A stretch of 64,000 nt of DNA from Ramlibacter alkalitolerans. Its GTDB lineage: Bacteria; Pseudomonadota; Gammaproteobacteria; Burkholderiales; Burkholderiaceae_C. Made by a program: the position numbers and the translations under genes. This document shows positions 11,395 to 19,957 of this stretch, in pieces (the first letter of the stretch is position 1; each line of letters begins with the position of its first letter). The stretch is taken from contig NZ_JAEQND010000016.1 in the NCBI RefSeq assembly GCF_016722765.1, positions 37,501-101,500 on the forward strand. Direction: 5' to 3'. A model generated the notes under the pieces. That model was not told the origin of the DNA and did not search any database. It saw only the letters and a program-made list of their open reading frames with translations.

Positions 11395-12165
11395 TCAACG
11401 GGCGAGGAAGGCGCGCACGAGCGCCTGGGTTTCGGGCTGCGCATAGAGCAGCGTGGTGCCTTCGAGCTCCGCCGCGAAGCCGTCTTCGTTGCGCTCCACG
11501 GCGGCGGTGATGCAGCGCTTGCAGGCGGTCAGCGCCGGTGCAGGGCTTGCGGCGATGCGCTGCGCCAGCGCCCGTGCCTCGTGTTCGATCCGGTCCGCGG
11601 CCACGCAGTCCTGCGCGATGCCCCAGGCGACGGCGCGGGCGGCGTCGATCACCTCGGCGGCCAGGATCATCCGCCGCGCCACCGCGTCGCCGCACAGGCG
11701 CGTGAGGCGCTGCGTGCCGCCGGCGCCCGGCAACAGGCCGAGCCGCGCCTCCGGCAGGCCGAGCTTCGCGCCGTCGGCCACGATGCGGATGTCGCAGGCC
11801 AGCGCGAGTTCCAGCCCGCCGCCGAGCGCGGCACCGCGGATCTCCGCGATCGAGACCTTGCTGCTGCGTTCGATGCGCGCGAACACCTGCTGCATCGCGC
11901 GCGTCAAGGCCACCATCTGCGCGCGCCCTGCTTCGCTGGCGAAGCGATCGCGCATGAGCGCCAGGTCGGCGCCGGCGCAGAACGCGCGGCCGCTGCTGCG
12001 GATCCACAGCACGCGCACCTCGGCGCGCGGCTCGATCTCGTCGAGGACGGCCTCCAGCCGCGCCACCCAGGCGTCATCGATCGCGTTGACGGGCGGGCGA
12101 TCGAGGGTCGCGATCGCGATGCCGCCCTCGACCGCGAGCGTGATCGGGTCGCGTGCGGTGTCCAT
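11395..12165 (-). CDS. Enoyl-CoA hydratase (crotonase family)
   Basis: 256 residues. Oxyanion-hole segments [15 protein letters not shown] and [17 protein letters not shown] are present, with both catalytic glutamates in place: Glu119 (GGGLEL) and Glu139 ([14 protein letters not shown]). A standard hydratase of a 2-enoyl-CoA is therefore likely, working downstream of the acyl-CoA dehydrogenase in the same operon. It lies 10 nt after the divergent crotonase at 12176-12994. No targeting signal. Confidence 0.92.
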   Translation of the reverse strand: MDTARDPITLAVEGGIAIATLDRPPVNAIDDAWVARLEAVLDEIEPRAEVRVLWIRSSGRAFCAGADLALMRDRFASEAGRAQMVALTRAMQQVFARIERSSKVSIAEIRGAALGGGLELALACDIRIVADGAKLGLPEARLGLLPGAGGTQRLTRLCGDAVARRMILAAEVIDAARAVAWGIAQDCVAADRIEHEARALAQRIAASPAPALTACKRCITAAVERNEDGFAAELEGTTLLYAQPETQALVRAFLAR

Positions 12166-12175
12166 GCGCGGGTCC

Positions 12176-12994
12176 TCAGTCGCCCTGGAACACGGGCGTC
12201 TGCTTCGCCACGAAGGCGTGGTACGCGCGGCCGAAATCGCGCGTCTGCATGCAGATCGCCTGCGCCTCGGCTTCCGTTTCCAGCGCCTGCTCGATCGACT
12301 GGTTCCATTCCTGGTGCAGGCACTTCTTGGTCATGAAGTGCGCGAAGGCGGGACCGTTGGCGAGCGTCAGTGCCATCTCCCTCGCTTTGCCTTGCAGTGC
12401 GTCGGCCGGAACCAGTTCGTTGAAGTAGCCCCACGCGAGCCCTTCCTCCGCCGTCATCGCGCGGCCGGTGTAGAGCAGTTCGGAGGCGCGGCCATGGCCG
12501 ATCAGCCGCGGCAGGATGGCACAGGCGCCCATGTCGCAGCCCGCCAGGCCGACCCGCACGAACAGGAAGGCCGTCTTCGTCTTCGTCGTGCCGTAGCGCA
12601 GGTCGCAGGCCATGGGCAGGATGGCGCCGGCGCCGGCGCTCACGCCGTCGACGGCCGCGATGATCGGCTGCGGGCACTGCCGCATCTCCTTGACCAGGCC
12701 GCCGGTCATGCGGGTGAAGGTGAGCAGGCCGTCCATGGGCAGTCCCACCAGCGGTCCGATGATGTCGTGCACGTCGCCGCCGGAGCAGAAGTTGCCGCCC
12801 TCGCCGGTGAGCACGACGACGCGCACGTCGTCGACGTACTGGAAGCGGTGGAAGGTGTCGCGCAACTCCGCGTAGCTGTCGAAGGTGAGCGGGTTCTTGC
12901 GCTCGGGGCGGTTGAGGGTGATGGTCGCGACGCGGTCGGCGACTTCGAGCTTGAAGTGCCGCGGGCGGAATTCAGAAGCCTTGAGTTTGTACAT
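12176..12994 (-). CDS. Divergent crotonase-family protein lacking both hydratase glutamates
   Basis: 272 residues. The crotonase fold is clear ([13 protein letters not shown] near 68-79, then [16 protein letters not shown] near 116-131), but the two hydratase glutamate positions align with Ile125 and Phe145, and an Asp (Asp154 in GLAGCDMGA) appears where the hydratase has a glycine-rich turn. It is therefore probably not a simple hydratase; ring hydrolase, isomerase, lyase or decarboxylase are possible within this superfamily. From memory, similar proteins sit in 2-aminobenzoyl-CoA or salicylyl-CoA type clusters of betaproteobacteria, but no flavin monooxygenase is present here. Confidence 0.85.
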   Translation of the reverse strand: MYKLKASEFRPRHFKLEVADRVATITLNRPERKNPLTFDSYAELRDTFHRFQYVDDVRVVVLTGEGGNFCSGGDVHDIIGPLVGLPMDGLLTFTRMTGGLVKEMRQCPQPIIAAVDGVSAGAGAILPMACDLRYGTTKTKTAFLFVRVGLAGCDMGACAILPRLIGHGRASELLYTGRAMTAEEGLAWGYFNELVPADALQGKAREMALTLANGPAFAHFMTKKCLHQEWNQSIEQALETEAEAQAICMQTRDFGRAYHAFVAKQTPVFQGD

Positions 12995-13023
12995 GGTGTC
13001 TCCTGGGATGGGTGGTGGTGCAG

Positions 13024-13108
13024 GTAGGCTGGTGGTGAGCTGCGCGAACCCCAGCGCTTGCGCGCAGCGCTGGGGTTCGCGCGCTGTCGCGGCTCACCAC
13101 CAGCCTAC
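13024..13108. repeat. GTAGGCTGG palindromic element, copy 1
   Basis: GTAGGCTGGTGGTGAGC (13024-13040) is repeated exactly in inverse at 13092-13108. An inner inverted pair, CGCGAACCCCAGCGCT and its complement, fills most of the rest. At 85 bp this is the most symmetrical of five related loci in the window. It lies between the SDR stop and the next crotonase start, inside the operon, so an RNA copy would fold in the intergenic leader. Confidence 0.85.
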
Positions 13109-13132
13109 GAATCGCGCCAGGGCGCCAGGGAC

Positions 13133-13882
13133 TCACCCTGCGAGCGTCAAGCCCCCGCTCACGCTCAACACCTGCCCCGTGACGAATGCCGACTGGTCGC
13201 TGCAGAAGAACAGCACCGCATCGGCGATCTCCGAGGGCTGCGCCAGCCGCCGCATCGGCGTCGCCTTGACGAAGGCCTCCTGGTGCTTTTCCGGCACGGC
13301 CGCGAGCAGCGGGGTCGCGGTGGGTCCCGGGCAGACGCAGTTGACGTTGATGTTGTGGCGCGCCACCTCGCGCGCCAGGCTCTTGGTGAAGGCGATCGCG
13401 CCGCCCTTCGCGCCGGAATAGACGGTCTCGCCCAGGCTGCCGACGCGCCCCGCGTCGCTGGCCACCGTGACGATCTTGCCGCCCTGGCCCTGCTCGATCA
13501 TCCCGCCCAGGAACGCATGCGAGACGGCGATCGGCCCCATCAGGTTCAGGTCGACCACCTTGCGCCAGAAGGCCGGCGTGTTCTCCAGGAAGGGCTGGAT
13601 CTTCCCCCAGCCGGCGACGTTGGCGACGATGTCGACGTGCGCGGACAGCCGATAGGCCTCGACGCGGAACGCCGCGATCGAGTCGAGATCGGTGACGTCC
13701 ATGCGCAGGTACTCCGCCTTGCCGCCCTGCGCGCGGATCTCGGCCGCCGCTTGCCTGCCGCCTTCGTCCGCGATGTCGGCCAGCAGCACGAAGGCGCCGG
13801 CCGCGGCGAGCTTGTGCGCCGTGGCCTGACCGATTCCCGATGCGGCGCCGGTGACGACCGCCGTTTTCCCCGCCAGTTGCAT
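13133..13882 (-). CDS. SDR-family dehydrogenase (BadH-like)
   Basis: 249-residue short-chain dehydrogenase. Cofactor loop TGAASGIGQ near 10-18, NVAGWG, catalytic Ser in VASDAGRVG and YSGAK (Tyr-x3-Lys). The end, VTGQVLSVSGGLTLAG, and CPGPTATPLL strongly resemble 2-hydroxycyclohexanecarboxyl-CoA dehydrogenase (BadH) as I remember it, suggesting a cyclic or branched 3-hydroxyacyl-CoA substrate. The ATG at 13882 is chosen for the upstream GGAGGAG. It is the first gene of the operon running to the TetR gene, under a promoter with a TetR-type palindrome and an FNR-like box. Confidence 0.9.
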   Translation of the reverse strand: MQLAGKTAVVTGAASGIGQATAHKLAAAGAFVLLADIADEGGRQAAAEIRAQGGKAEYLRMDVTDLDSIAAFRVEAYRLSAHVDIVANVAGWGKIQPFLENTPAFWRKVVDLNLMGPIAVSHAFLGGMIEQGQGGKIVTVASDAGRVGSLGETVYSGAKGGAIAFTKSLAREVARHNINVNCVCPGPTATPLLAAVPEKHQEAFVKATPMRRLAQPSEIADAVLFFCSDQSAFVTGQVLSVSGGLTLAG

Positions 13883-13911
13883 GAGCGTCTCCTCCAGACC
13901 GTGCGTGTGAA

Positions 13912-13925
13912 TGAATGATCGTTCA
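13912..13925. promoter_or_regulatory. Candidate TetR operator of the acyl-CoA operon
   Basis: TGAATGATCGTTCA is a 14-bp palindrome with one mismatched pair, 29 nt upstream of the SDR start codon, flanked by AA and GT. Its TGAAYGATCRTTCA form is typical of TetR-family operators of acyl-CoA catabolic genes. It overlaps a possible -10 (GATCAT on the minus strand, 13920-13915), so binding would block transcription. Binding by the TetR at 9490-10194 is inference. Confidence 0.55.
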
Positions 13926-13942
13926 GTCACTCGGCGGCGATC

Positions 13943-13956
13943 CTTGCGCCACGTCA
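13943..13956. promoter_or_regulatory. Candidate FNR/CRP-type box of the SDR operon
   Basis: On the minus strand this reads TTGACGTGGCGCAA, close to the FNR consensus TTGAT-N4-ATCAA in the left arm. It ends 22 nt upstream of a -10-like GATCAT, which puts its centre at -41.5, the class II activator position. The same spacing occurs at 29423-29436 and 50672-50713. Confidence 0.35.
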
Positions 13957-14152
13957 AGGTCGCACTTGCGGCGCACCTAGGGATTGCCCGCGCACGCTCC
14001 CCGCGCGACAGGGCTTCCGGTCCAGCAGCGGCTGCGTGTCACGACCTCCTGCAGGCGCCCCCGCACGGGCGCGCAACTGGCTATATTGGCCCGGCACGAC
14101 AAGGACCCCGACCGGGGAAGGTGCAGATGCTCCAGCTGTTTCGCGCGCGACC

Positions 14153-15238
14153 ATGCGGTTCGTGATCTTCGGCCTCACGGTGAGCTCGTCCTGGGGCAAC
14201 GGCCACGCGACGCTCTGGCGCGGCCTCTGGCGGGCGCTCGCGCGGCGCGGCCACCAGCTCGTCTTCTTCGAGCGCGACGTGCCCTGGTACGCCGGCGCGC
14301 GCGACCTGGTGGAGCTGCCCGGCGGCGAACTCGTGCTCTACCCCGACTGGGATGCGACCCGCGCGCGGGGCCGGCGCGAGCTCGCCGCTGCCGACGTCGC
14401 GATGGTCACCTCCTACTGTCCCGACGGCATTGCCGCCACCGAGTTGATGGTGGAGGCGTCGTCGACCGCGCTGCGCGTCTTCTACGACCTGGACACGCCG
14501 GTCACGCTGGAGACGCTCCAAGCCGGCCGCAGCGTTCCCTACATCGGCGCGCGCGGGCTGCGCGACTTCGGCCTCGTCCTCAGCTATACGGGCGGCGCCG
14601 CGCTGGGCCAGCTGCGCCTGCTGCTCGGCGCGCGCCAGGTGCACACGCTGTACGGCCACGTCGACCCGCAGGTACATTGCCGCGTGCCGGCGCGCGACAA
14701 CTACCGCAGCGCGCTGTCCTATCTCGGCACGTACGCGGCCGACCGCCAGGCGGCGCTGCAGGACCTCCTGATCGAGCCGGCCAGGCTGCGCCCCGAGCGC
14801 ACCTTCCTGATCGGCGGCGCGCAGTACCCGGCCGATTTCCCCTGGACGGACAACATCCGCTTCGTGCGCCACATGCCGCCTTCGGAGCATGCGGCCTTCT
14901 TCTCGTCCTCGCGCCTGACGCTGAGCGTCACGCGACAGGCGATGGCGCAGAACGGCCACTGCCCCTCCGGCCGGCTGTTCGAGGCCGCGGCCTGCGGCAC
15001 GCCCGTGCTGAGCGACTGGTGGGAAGGCCTGGACGCCTTCCTCGCACCCGGGCGCGAGATCCTGGTCGCACGCAGCACGCAGGAGGCGCTGGCCGCGCTG
15101 GACCTGGAGGATGCGCAGCTCGCGCGCATCGCGCGGGACGCCCGCGACCGGGTGCTGGCCGAACACACGTCGGACCACCGCGCCGCCGAACTCGAGCGCC
15201 TGCTCGAAGACGCGCGCGCCCCCGCCGCGGCGGCCTGA
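14153..15238 (+). CDS. CgeB-like glycosyltransferase
   Basis: 361 residues with a GT-B-type pattern. The N-terminal strand RFVIFGLTVSSSWGNGHATL and ALARRGHQLVFFERD match the CgeB/spore-maturation-like glycosyltransferases; the C-terminal half has PSGRLFEAAACGTPVLSDWW, the sugar-nucleotide binding segment, followed by PGREILVARS. The donor and acceptor are unknown. No signal peptide, so cytosolic. The ATG at 14153 is preferred because the upstream in-frame residues are low complexity. First gene of the cluster, divergent from the SDR operon with 270 nt between. Confidence 0.82.
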   Translation: MRFVIFGLTVSSSWGNGHATLWRGLWRALARRGHQLVFFERDVPWYAGARDLVELPGGELVLYPDWDATRARGRRELAAADVAMVTSYCPDGIAATELMVEASSTALRVFYDLDTPVTLETLQAGRSVPYIGARGLRDFGLVLSYTGGAALGQLRLLLGARQVHTLYGHVDPQVHCRVPARDNYRSALSYLGTYAADRQAALQDLLIEPARLRPERTFLIGGAQYPADFPWTDNIRFVRHMPPSEHAAFFSSSRLTLSVTRQAMAQNGHCPSGRLFEAAACGTPVLSDWWEGLDAFLAPGREILVARSTQEALAALDLEDAQLARIARDARDRVLAEHTSDHRAAELERLLEDARAPAAAA

Positions 15239-15264
15239 GAACGACGACACAGGGAGCTTCGACC

Positions 15265-16932
15265 ATGTGGGGCATCATTCCGGCCGCTGGCATGGGCACG
15301 CGGATCCAGCCGCTCGGCTTCTCCAAGGAACTGCTGCCGGTGGGCAGCAGCATGGACGGCGAAGTCGAGCGGCCGCGCGCCGTCAGCGAGTTCCTGGTCG
15401 AGCGCATGCTGCGCGCCGGCACGACCCGCATCTGCTTCGTCGTGGGGCCGGGCAAGTCGGACATCGTGCAGTACTACGGCTGCGGCCTGCGCTCCGCCGA
15501 CATCTGCTACGTGGTGCAGCCGCAGGCCGGCGGGCTGTGCGATGCGATCTTCCGCGCCTGTCCGCTGATCCAGCCGCACGAGCCGGTGGTGGTGGGGCTG
15601 CCCGACACGATCTGGTTCCCCGAGGACGGCCTGGCGGCCCTGCCGGGCGATGCGCTGTCCTTCCTGCTCTTCCCCGTCGACCGGCCCCAGGCCTTCGATG
15701 CCGTCATCACCGACGAGAACGGCAAGGTGCAGGAGATCCAGGTCAAGCATCCGGACGCGAAGTCCAACTGGATCTGGGGCGCCTTCCGCATGCCGGGCGC
15801 CGTGCTGCACGAACTCCACGCGCTGTGGCAGGAACGCGAGCGCCGCGACGAATACATCGGCACCCTGGTCAATGCCTACATCCAGCGGGGCGGACGCGCC
15901 GTCGGCGTGCGGGCCGGCGAGGCGTATGTCGACGTCGGCACCGTGCACGGCTACCGGCAGGCCCTGACGCTGCTTGCCAGCCGCCAGCCGCGGCAGGAAG
16001 ATGCCGGACCGCGGCCCACCACGATCTGCAGCCACGACGGCCAGCCGCTTTCGGTGGACAAGGGCGTCGAAGCCGTATCCGCCCCGTGGTCGCCCACCGC
16101 CTTGACCGCGCCGCACGGTGACGCGGGCACGCAGCGGCCCGTGACCCTTGCGCGCGCGCGCCGCCAGTTCACCCGCGGCGAGATCGAGGACGGCGTGCGC
16201 AGGCTCGGCGACTGGTTCCAGAACCTGGACCTGTACGGCGTGCGCACGGCGCCCGCGCACTTCCTGGGCGACTTCCCGATGATCAAGTGGAAGCGCTTCG
16301 CGCACGTGATCCCGCAAGACCTGGCGGGCAAGTCGGTGCTCGAGATCGGCTGCAACGCCGGCTTCTATTCCTTCGAGATGAAGAAGCGCGGCGCGAGCCG
16401 CGTGGTCGGCATCGACTTCGACGACTACTACCTGAACCAGGCGCGCTTCGCCGCCGAGGTGCTTGGTTTCGAGGACGTCGATTTCCGCCGCATGTCGGTG
16501 TACGACATCGGCGCGCTGGGCGAGAAGTTCGACATCGTGCTGTTCATGGGGCTCGTGTACCACCTGCGCCACCCCCTGCTGGCGCTGGACCTGGTCCACG
16601 AGCACGTCGCCGGCGACCTGCTGGTGTACCAGTCGCTGCAACGCGGCAGCCCCGAGATGGAGCCGCTGCGCGAGGACTACGACTTCTGGCAGACCGACAT
16701 CTTCGAGCGGCCCGGCTACCCCCGGCTGCACTTCATCGAGAAGAAGTATTCGCACGACGAGACCAACTGGTGGGTGCCCAATGCGGCCTGCAGTGCGGCC
16801 ATGTTGCGCAGCGCCGGCTTCCAGATCGTCGCCCACCCCGAAGAGGAAGTGTTCCTGTGCAAGCGCGTCGACGTGCCGCCGGGGCCGGACGGTCCGCGCG
16901 CCGTGTATCCCGCCGCGGGGGCCGGGGGCTGA
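15265..16932 (+). CDS. Fused sugar nucleotidyltransferase - SAM methyltransferase
   Basis: 555 residues with two enzymes in one chain. Residues 1 to about 255 are a nucleotidyltransferase: GIIPAAGMGTR near 3-13, FSKELLPVG, VVGLPDTIWF and YVDVGTVHGYRQAL. Residues from about 300 to 545 are a SAM methyltransferase with motif I VLEIGCNAGFYSFEM near 358, VVGIDFD, and FMGLVYHLRHP, resembling the CmoB/DUF1698 type and, from memory, a family named after a Ramlibacter locus (TIGR04290). The joining 45 residues are low complexity. Fusion suggests activation of a sugar-1-phosphate and methylation of the same product line. Starts 26 nt after the CgeB-like gene. Confidence 0.85.
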   Translation: MWGIIPAAGMGTRIQPLGFSKELLPVGSSMDGEVERPRAVSEFLVERMLRAGTTRICFVVGPGKSDIVQYYGCGLRSADICYVVQPQAGGLCDAIFRACPLIQPHEPVVVGLPDTIWFPEDGLAALPGDALSFLLFPVDRPQAFDAVITDENGKVQEIQVKHPDAKSNWIWGAFRMPGAVLHELHALWQERERRDEYIGTLVNAYIQRGGRAVGVRAGEAYVDVGTVHGYRQALTLLASRQPRQEDAGPRPTTICSHDGQPLSVDKGVEAVSAPWSPTALTAPHGDAGTQRPVTLARARRQFTRGEIEDGVRRLGDWFQNLDLYGVRTAPAHFLGDFPMIKWKRFAHVIPQDLAGKSVLEIGCNAGFYSFEMKKRGASRVVGIDFDDYYLNQARFAAEVLGFEDVDFRRMSVYDIGALGEKFDIVLFMGLVYHLRHPLLALDLVHEHVAGDLLVYQSLQRGSPEMEPLREDYDFWQTDIFERPGYPRLHFIEKKYSHDETNWWVPNAACSAAMLRSAGFQIVAHPEEEVFLCKRVDVPPGPDGPRAVYPAAGAGG

Positions 16933-16936
16933 GACC

Positions 16937-17788
16937 ATGACCATCGTCACCCAGGCCAGCGATGCGGGCGCGGCGCTGATCGCCGCGCTCGCCGCCCCCG
17001 AAGCGCAGGCGCCCGCCTCGCTGCCGCGCACCATGGTCGTCGGTGCGCACCCCGACGACGAGACGGCCTTCGCCGGCTTTCGCCTCGCCCGCCTGGCCAG
17101 CGCGCAATTCGTCTGCGTCACCGACGGTTCGCCGCGCGACGGCCTGGACGCCGCGCGCTACAACCTGACGCCGGACGAATACGCCCATGCGCGTGCCGGC
17201 GAACTGCAGGACGTGCTCGGCTCCTGCGGGATTCCCGCCGACCACATCCGCATCCTGGGCTACACCGACCAGGAAGCGGCGCTGCACCTGGCCGGGATCG
17301 CGCGCCTGCTCACGGCCCTGCTGCAGCAGCATGCGATCGAGGCCGTGCTCACGCACCCCTACGAGGGCGGCCACCCGGACCACGATGCCACCGCCTTCGC
17401 CGTGCACGCGGCCGCCCGCCTGCTGGCGCAGCAGGGGCGCCGCACGCCGGCGGTCGTGGAGATGGCCTGCTACCACGCAGGCCAGGAGGGCTTTCGCGCC
17501 GGCACCTTCGTGGGCGTCGGCCCCGAGGACACGGTGCTGCACCTGACGCCGGAGGAACAGGAACGCAAGCGCGCCCTGCTCGATCGCTTCGCCACGCAGC
17601 GCCACACCCTGCCCTACCTGCCCGTCGCGGTGGAGTGCTACCGGCGCGCCGCAGGCTACGACTTCCTGCAGCCGCCGCACGCAGGGCCCTTGCACTACGA
17701 GCGCCAGCCCTGGGGCATGACGGGCGAGCGCTTCCGCTCGCTCGCGGCGCAGGCGCTGCAGGAACTGGGACTGGAGCGCACGGCGTGA
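16937..17788 (+). CDS. PIG-L / LmbE family deacetylase
   Basis: 283 residues. Zinc-dependent N-deacetylase fold: AHPDDE near residue 36-41 and the third ligand in EGGHPDHDA near 143-151. Family members remove acetyl from GlcNAc-type sugars (GlcNAc-PI, MshB, BshB, LmbE). Here it starts 4 nt after the fused enzyme and its stop overlaps the next glycosyltransferase start (GTGA), so a role in trimming the sugar made by this cluster is likely. No signal sequence; cytosolic. Confidence 0.9.
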   Translation: MTIVTQASDAGAALIAALAAPEAQAPASLPRTMVVGAHPDDETAFAGFRLARLASAQFVCVTDGSPRDGLDAARYNLTPDEYAHARAGELQDVLGSCGIPADHIRILGYTDQEAALHLAGIARLLTALLQQHAIEAVLTHPYEGGHPDHDATAFAVHAAARLLAQQGRRTPAVVEMACYHAGQEGFRAGTFVGVGPEDTVLHLTPEEQERKRALLDRFATQRHTLPYLPVAVECYRRAAGYDFLQPPHAGPLHYERQPWGMTGERFRSLAAQALQELGLERTA

Positions 17789-18855
17789 GCTTCACCGTCC
17801 TCAATGTCGCCTATCCCTTCGCCGCAGTGGGCCCGGACGCGGTCGGCGGCGCCGAGCAGGTGCTGTCGCAGCTCGATGCGGCACTGGTCCGGGCGGGGCA
17901 CCGCTCCATCGTCGTGGCCGCCGAAGGTTCGCGCGTGCAGGGCACGCTGCAGGCCGTGCCGGCGATCCCGGGCCCCATAGCCGACGCGCAGCGCAGCATC
18001 GCCTGGGCGGAACACCGGCGCGCCATCCGCGCGGCCGTCGCCCGCCATGCGCCGGACGTGATCCACCTGCACGGCGTCGATTTCGCGGCCTACCTGCCGC
18101 CGCCCGGTGCGGCGCCGCTCCTGGCCACGCTGCACCTGCCGCCTTCCTGGTACCCGGCGGAAATCTTCTCCTTGCCGCGGGAGGACGTGCACCTGCACTG
18201 CGTCTCGCACGCGCAGCACGCGGCCTGCCCGCCAGGCGCGCGCCTGCTGCCACCCGTTCCCAACGGCGTGCCGGTGCAGGCCCTCGACTGCCGCGTGCAC
18301 AAGCGGCGCTACGCGATCGCGCTGGGCCGCATCTGCCCGGAGAAGAACCTGCACGTCGCGCTGGAGGCCGGAAGGCTGGCGAACTTCCCGGTGCTGCTGG
18401 GCGGCGCGGTCTTTCCCTACCAGGCGCACCAGCAGTACTACTGGGAGCACATCACGCCGCGGCTCGATCGGGAACGCCTGTTCCTCGGTCCCCTGGATTT
18501 CGCCCGCAAGCGGCGACTGCTGGCGGGCGCGCGCTGCCTGCTCCTGCCCACGCTCGCGCCGGAGACCAGCTCCCTGGTCGCGATGGAGGCGCTCGCCTGC
18601 GGCACGCCGGTGGTGGCGTACCCGAGCGGCGCGATTCCCGAGATGGTGGACCCGGGCGTGACGGGATTCCTGGTGCGCGACGCCGCGGAAATGGCAGCCG
18701 CGATCGCGGCCTGCGCGCAGCTCGATCCCGAGCGCTGCCGCGCGGTGGCGCGCGAACGCTTCACGCTGGAACGCATGGTCGCCCGCTACTTCGATGTGTA
18801 CCGACAGCTCGCCCGCCGCACGCAGCACGACGTCGCCGCCGACGCGACCCGCTGA
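17785..18855 (+). CDS. Glycosyltransferase family 4
   Basis: 356-residue GT-B enzyme. N-terminal acceptor domain contains GGAEQVLSQLDAALVRAGH and DVIHLHGVDF; the C-terminal donor domain begins AIALGRICPEKN and ends with the ETSSLVAMEALACGTPVVAY E-x7-E signature. GTG at 17785 overlaps the deacetylase stop by 4 nt, which fixes the start and implies coupling. The PIG-L plus GT4 pair recalls mycothiol/bacillithiol synthesis, but no MshC- or BshC-like ligase is visible, so glycan synthesis is the simpler reading. Confidence 0.9.
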   Translation: MSFTVLNVAYPFAAVGPDAVGGAEQVLSQLDAALVRAGHRSIVVAAEGSRVQGTLQAVPAIPGPIADAQRSIAWAEHRRAIRAAVARHAPDVIHLHGVDFAAYLPPPGAAPLLATLHLPPSWYPAEIFSLPREDVHLHCVSHAQHAACPPGARLLPPVPNGVPVQALDCRVHKRRYAIALGRICPEKNLHVALEAGRLANFPVLLGGAVFPYQAHQQYYWEHITPRLDRERLFLGPLDFARKRRLLAGARCLLLPTLAPETSSLVAMEALACGTPVVAYPSGAIPEMVDPGVTGFLVRDAAEMAAAIAACAQLDPERCRAVARERFTLERMVARYFDVYRQLARRTQHDVAADATR

Positions 18856-19834
18856 AGCGCGCGCGCAGGCGATCGCGTCGCCGGCCGCGCTGGAGCGGCT
18901 GCGCGCCGAGTGGGAGGCGCTGTGGGCGCAAGTCCCGGACGCCACGCCGTTCCAGCATCCCGCCTGGTTGCTGCCCTGGTGGCGGCACATCGCCCGCGGC
19001 ACCCTCGCGGCGACTGCCGTGCGCTCACCGGCGGGCGAACTGGTCGCCCTCGCGCCGCTGTACGTCTACCCCGATGGCGAGCGGCGGCAGCTGTTTCCGC
19101 TGGGCATCGCGACGAGCGACGACCTCACCGTGCTGGTGCGGCCCGGATGGGAGGCGCAGGCCTTGTGCTGCATCGCCGCGCAGCTCGCTGCGCGCGCGGA
19201 CTTCGATGCCATCGCATGCCCGCAGCAGCGCGCCGGCTCGCTGGTGCTCGATCTGCCCTGCCCCCCGGGATGGCAGCAGGAGATCCGCGCCTGCGAGCCG
19301 CACCCCGTGCTCGACCTGCGCGCTGCGCAGGCGATGCCCAAGGCGATGCGCGACAACGTGCGCCATTGCCGCAGCCGCGGCGAGCGCGCCGGCACGGTCA
19401 CCTGCGAGACGGCCGGCGCGCAGCACATCGAGGAGTTCCTGGCCGCGCTCGAGCGGCTGCACGCGCAGCGCTGGGCTGGCCGCGGCGAGTCGGGCGTATT
19501 GCAGGATGCGCGCGTGCGGGCAATGCACCGCGAAGCCGCGCCGCAACTGCAGGCCGCGGGGCTGCTGCGGCTCCAGGCCTTGCGCGTGGACGGCCGGATC
19601 GTGGCCGTGCTGTACTGCCTCGCGCACGGGCGGCGCTGGCAGTATTACCTCGGCGGCTTCGATCCCGCGCAGGCGGCGATCAGCCCCGGCACGCTGCTGG
19701 TTGCGCACGCGATCGCGCAGGCGCGCGCGGAAGGCGCGACGGCCTTCGATTTCCTGCGCGGGCAGGAGGCGTACAAGTACCGGTGGGGGGCAGTGGACGA
19801 GGCGAGGTTCGCGTTGCGCCGGTGGCGTTCGTAG
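18794..19834 (+). CDS. FemAB/CelD-like GNAT-fold acyltransferase
   Basis: 346 residues. The C-terminal half has the GNAT/FemAB-like pattern of the BcsL/CelD family: a basic helix MPKAMRDNVRHCRSRGERAG, then RIVAVLYCLAHGRRWQYYLG, SPGTLLVAHAIAQARAEG and FDFLRGQEAYKYRWG. Such proteins transfer acyl or aminoacyl groups in exopolysaccharide and lipid modification. The ATG at 18794 overlaps the glycosyltransferase by 62 nt; conserved sequence begins at about residue 25, so the true start could be later. Oddity: its stop codon TAG is part of palindromic element copy 2. Confidence 0.8.
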   Translation: MCTDSSPAARSTTSPPTRPAEARAQAIASPAALERLRAEWEALWAQVPDATPFQHPAWLLPWWRHIARGTLAATAVRSPAGELVALAPLYVYPDGERRQLFPLGIATSDDLTVLVRPGWEAQALCCIAAQLAARADFDAIACPQQRAGSLVLDLPCPPGWQQEIRACEPHPVLDLRAAQAMPKAMRDNVRHCRSRGERAGTVTCETAGAQHIEEFLAALERLHAQRWAGRGESGVLQDARVRAMHREAAPQLQAAGLLRLQALRVDGRIVAVLYCLAHGRRWQYYLGGFDPAQAAISPGTLLVAHAIAQARAEGATAFDFLRGQEAYKYRWGAVDEARFALRRWRS

Positions 19835-19944
19835 GCTGGCGGTGACGCGCGAAGCGCCGGAACCCCAGCGATGCGCGAAGCGCCGCCACCGAAGCGATCC
19901 GCGAAGCGCTGGGGTTCGCGCTTCGCGGCTCACCACCAGCCTAC
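19831..19944. repeat. GTAGGCTGG palindromic element, copy 2
   Basis: Left arm GTAGGCTGGCGGTGAC begins at 19831 and right arm GCTCACCACCAGCCTAC ends at 19944; inner GGAACCCCAGCG pairs with CGCTGGGGTT. At 114 bp it is the longest copy, with extra GCGAAGCGCCG-type repeats in the centre. Bases 19832-19834 are the stop codon of the upstream gene. It separates two convergent genes. Confidence 0.85.
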
Positions 19945-19957
19945 ATCCGACAAGCAA

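Noticed and set aside
16937-18855. Mycothiol or bacillithiol pathway (PIG-L plus GT4)
   Set aside because: No cysteine ligase gene; gshA is present in the window, so glutathione is the expected thiol.
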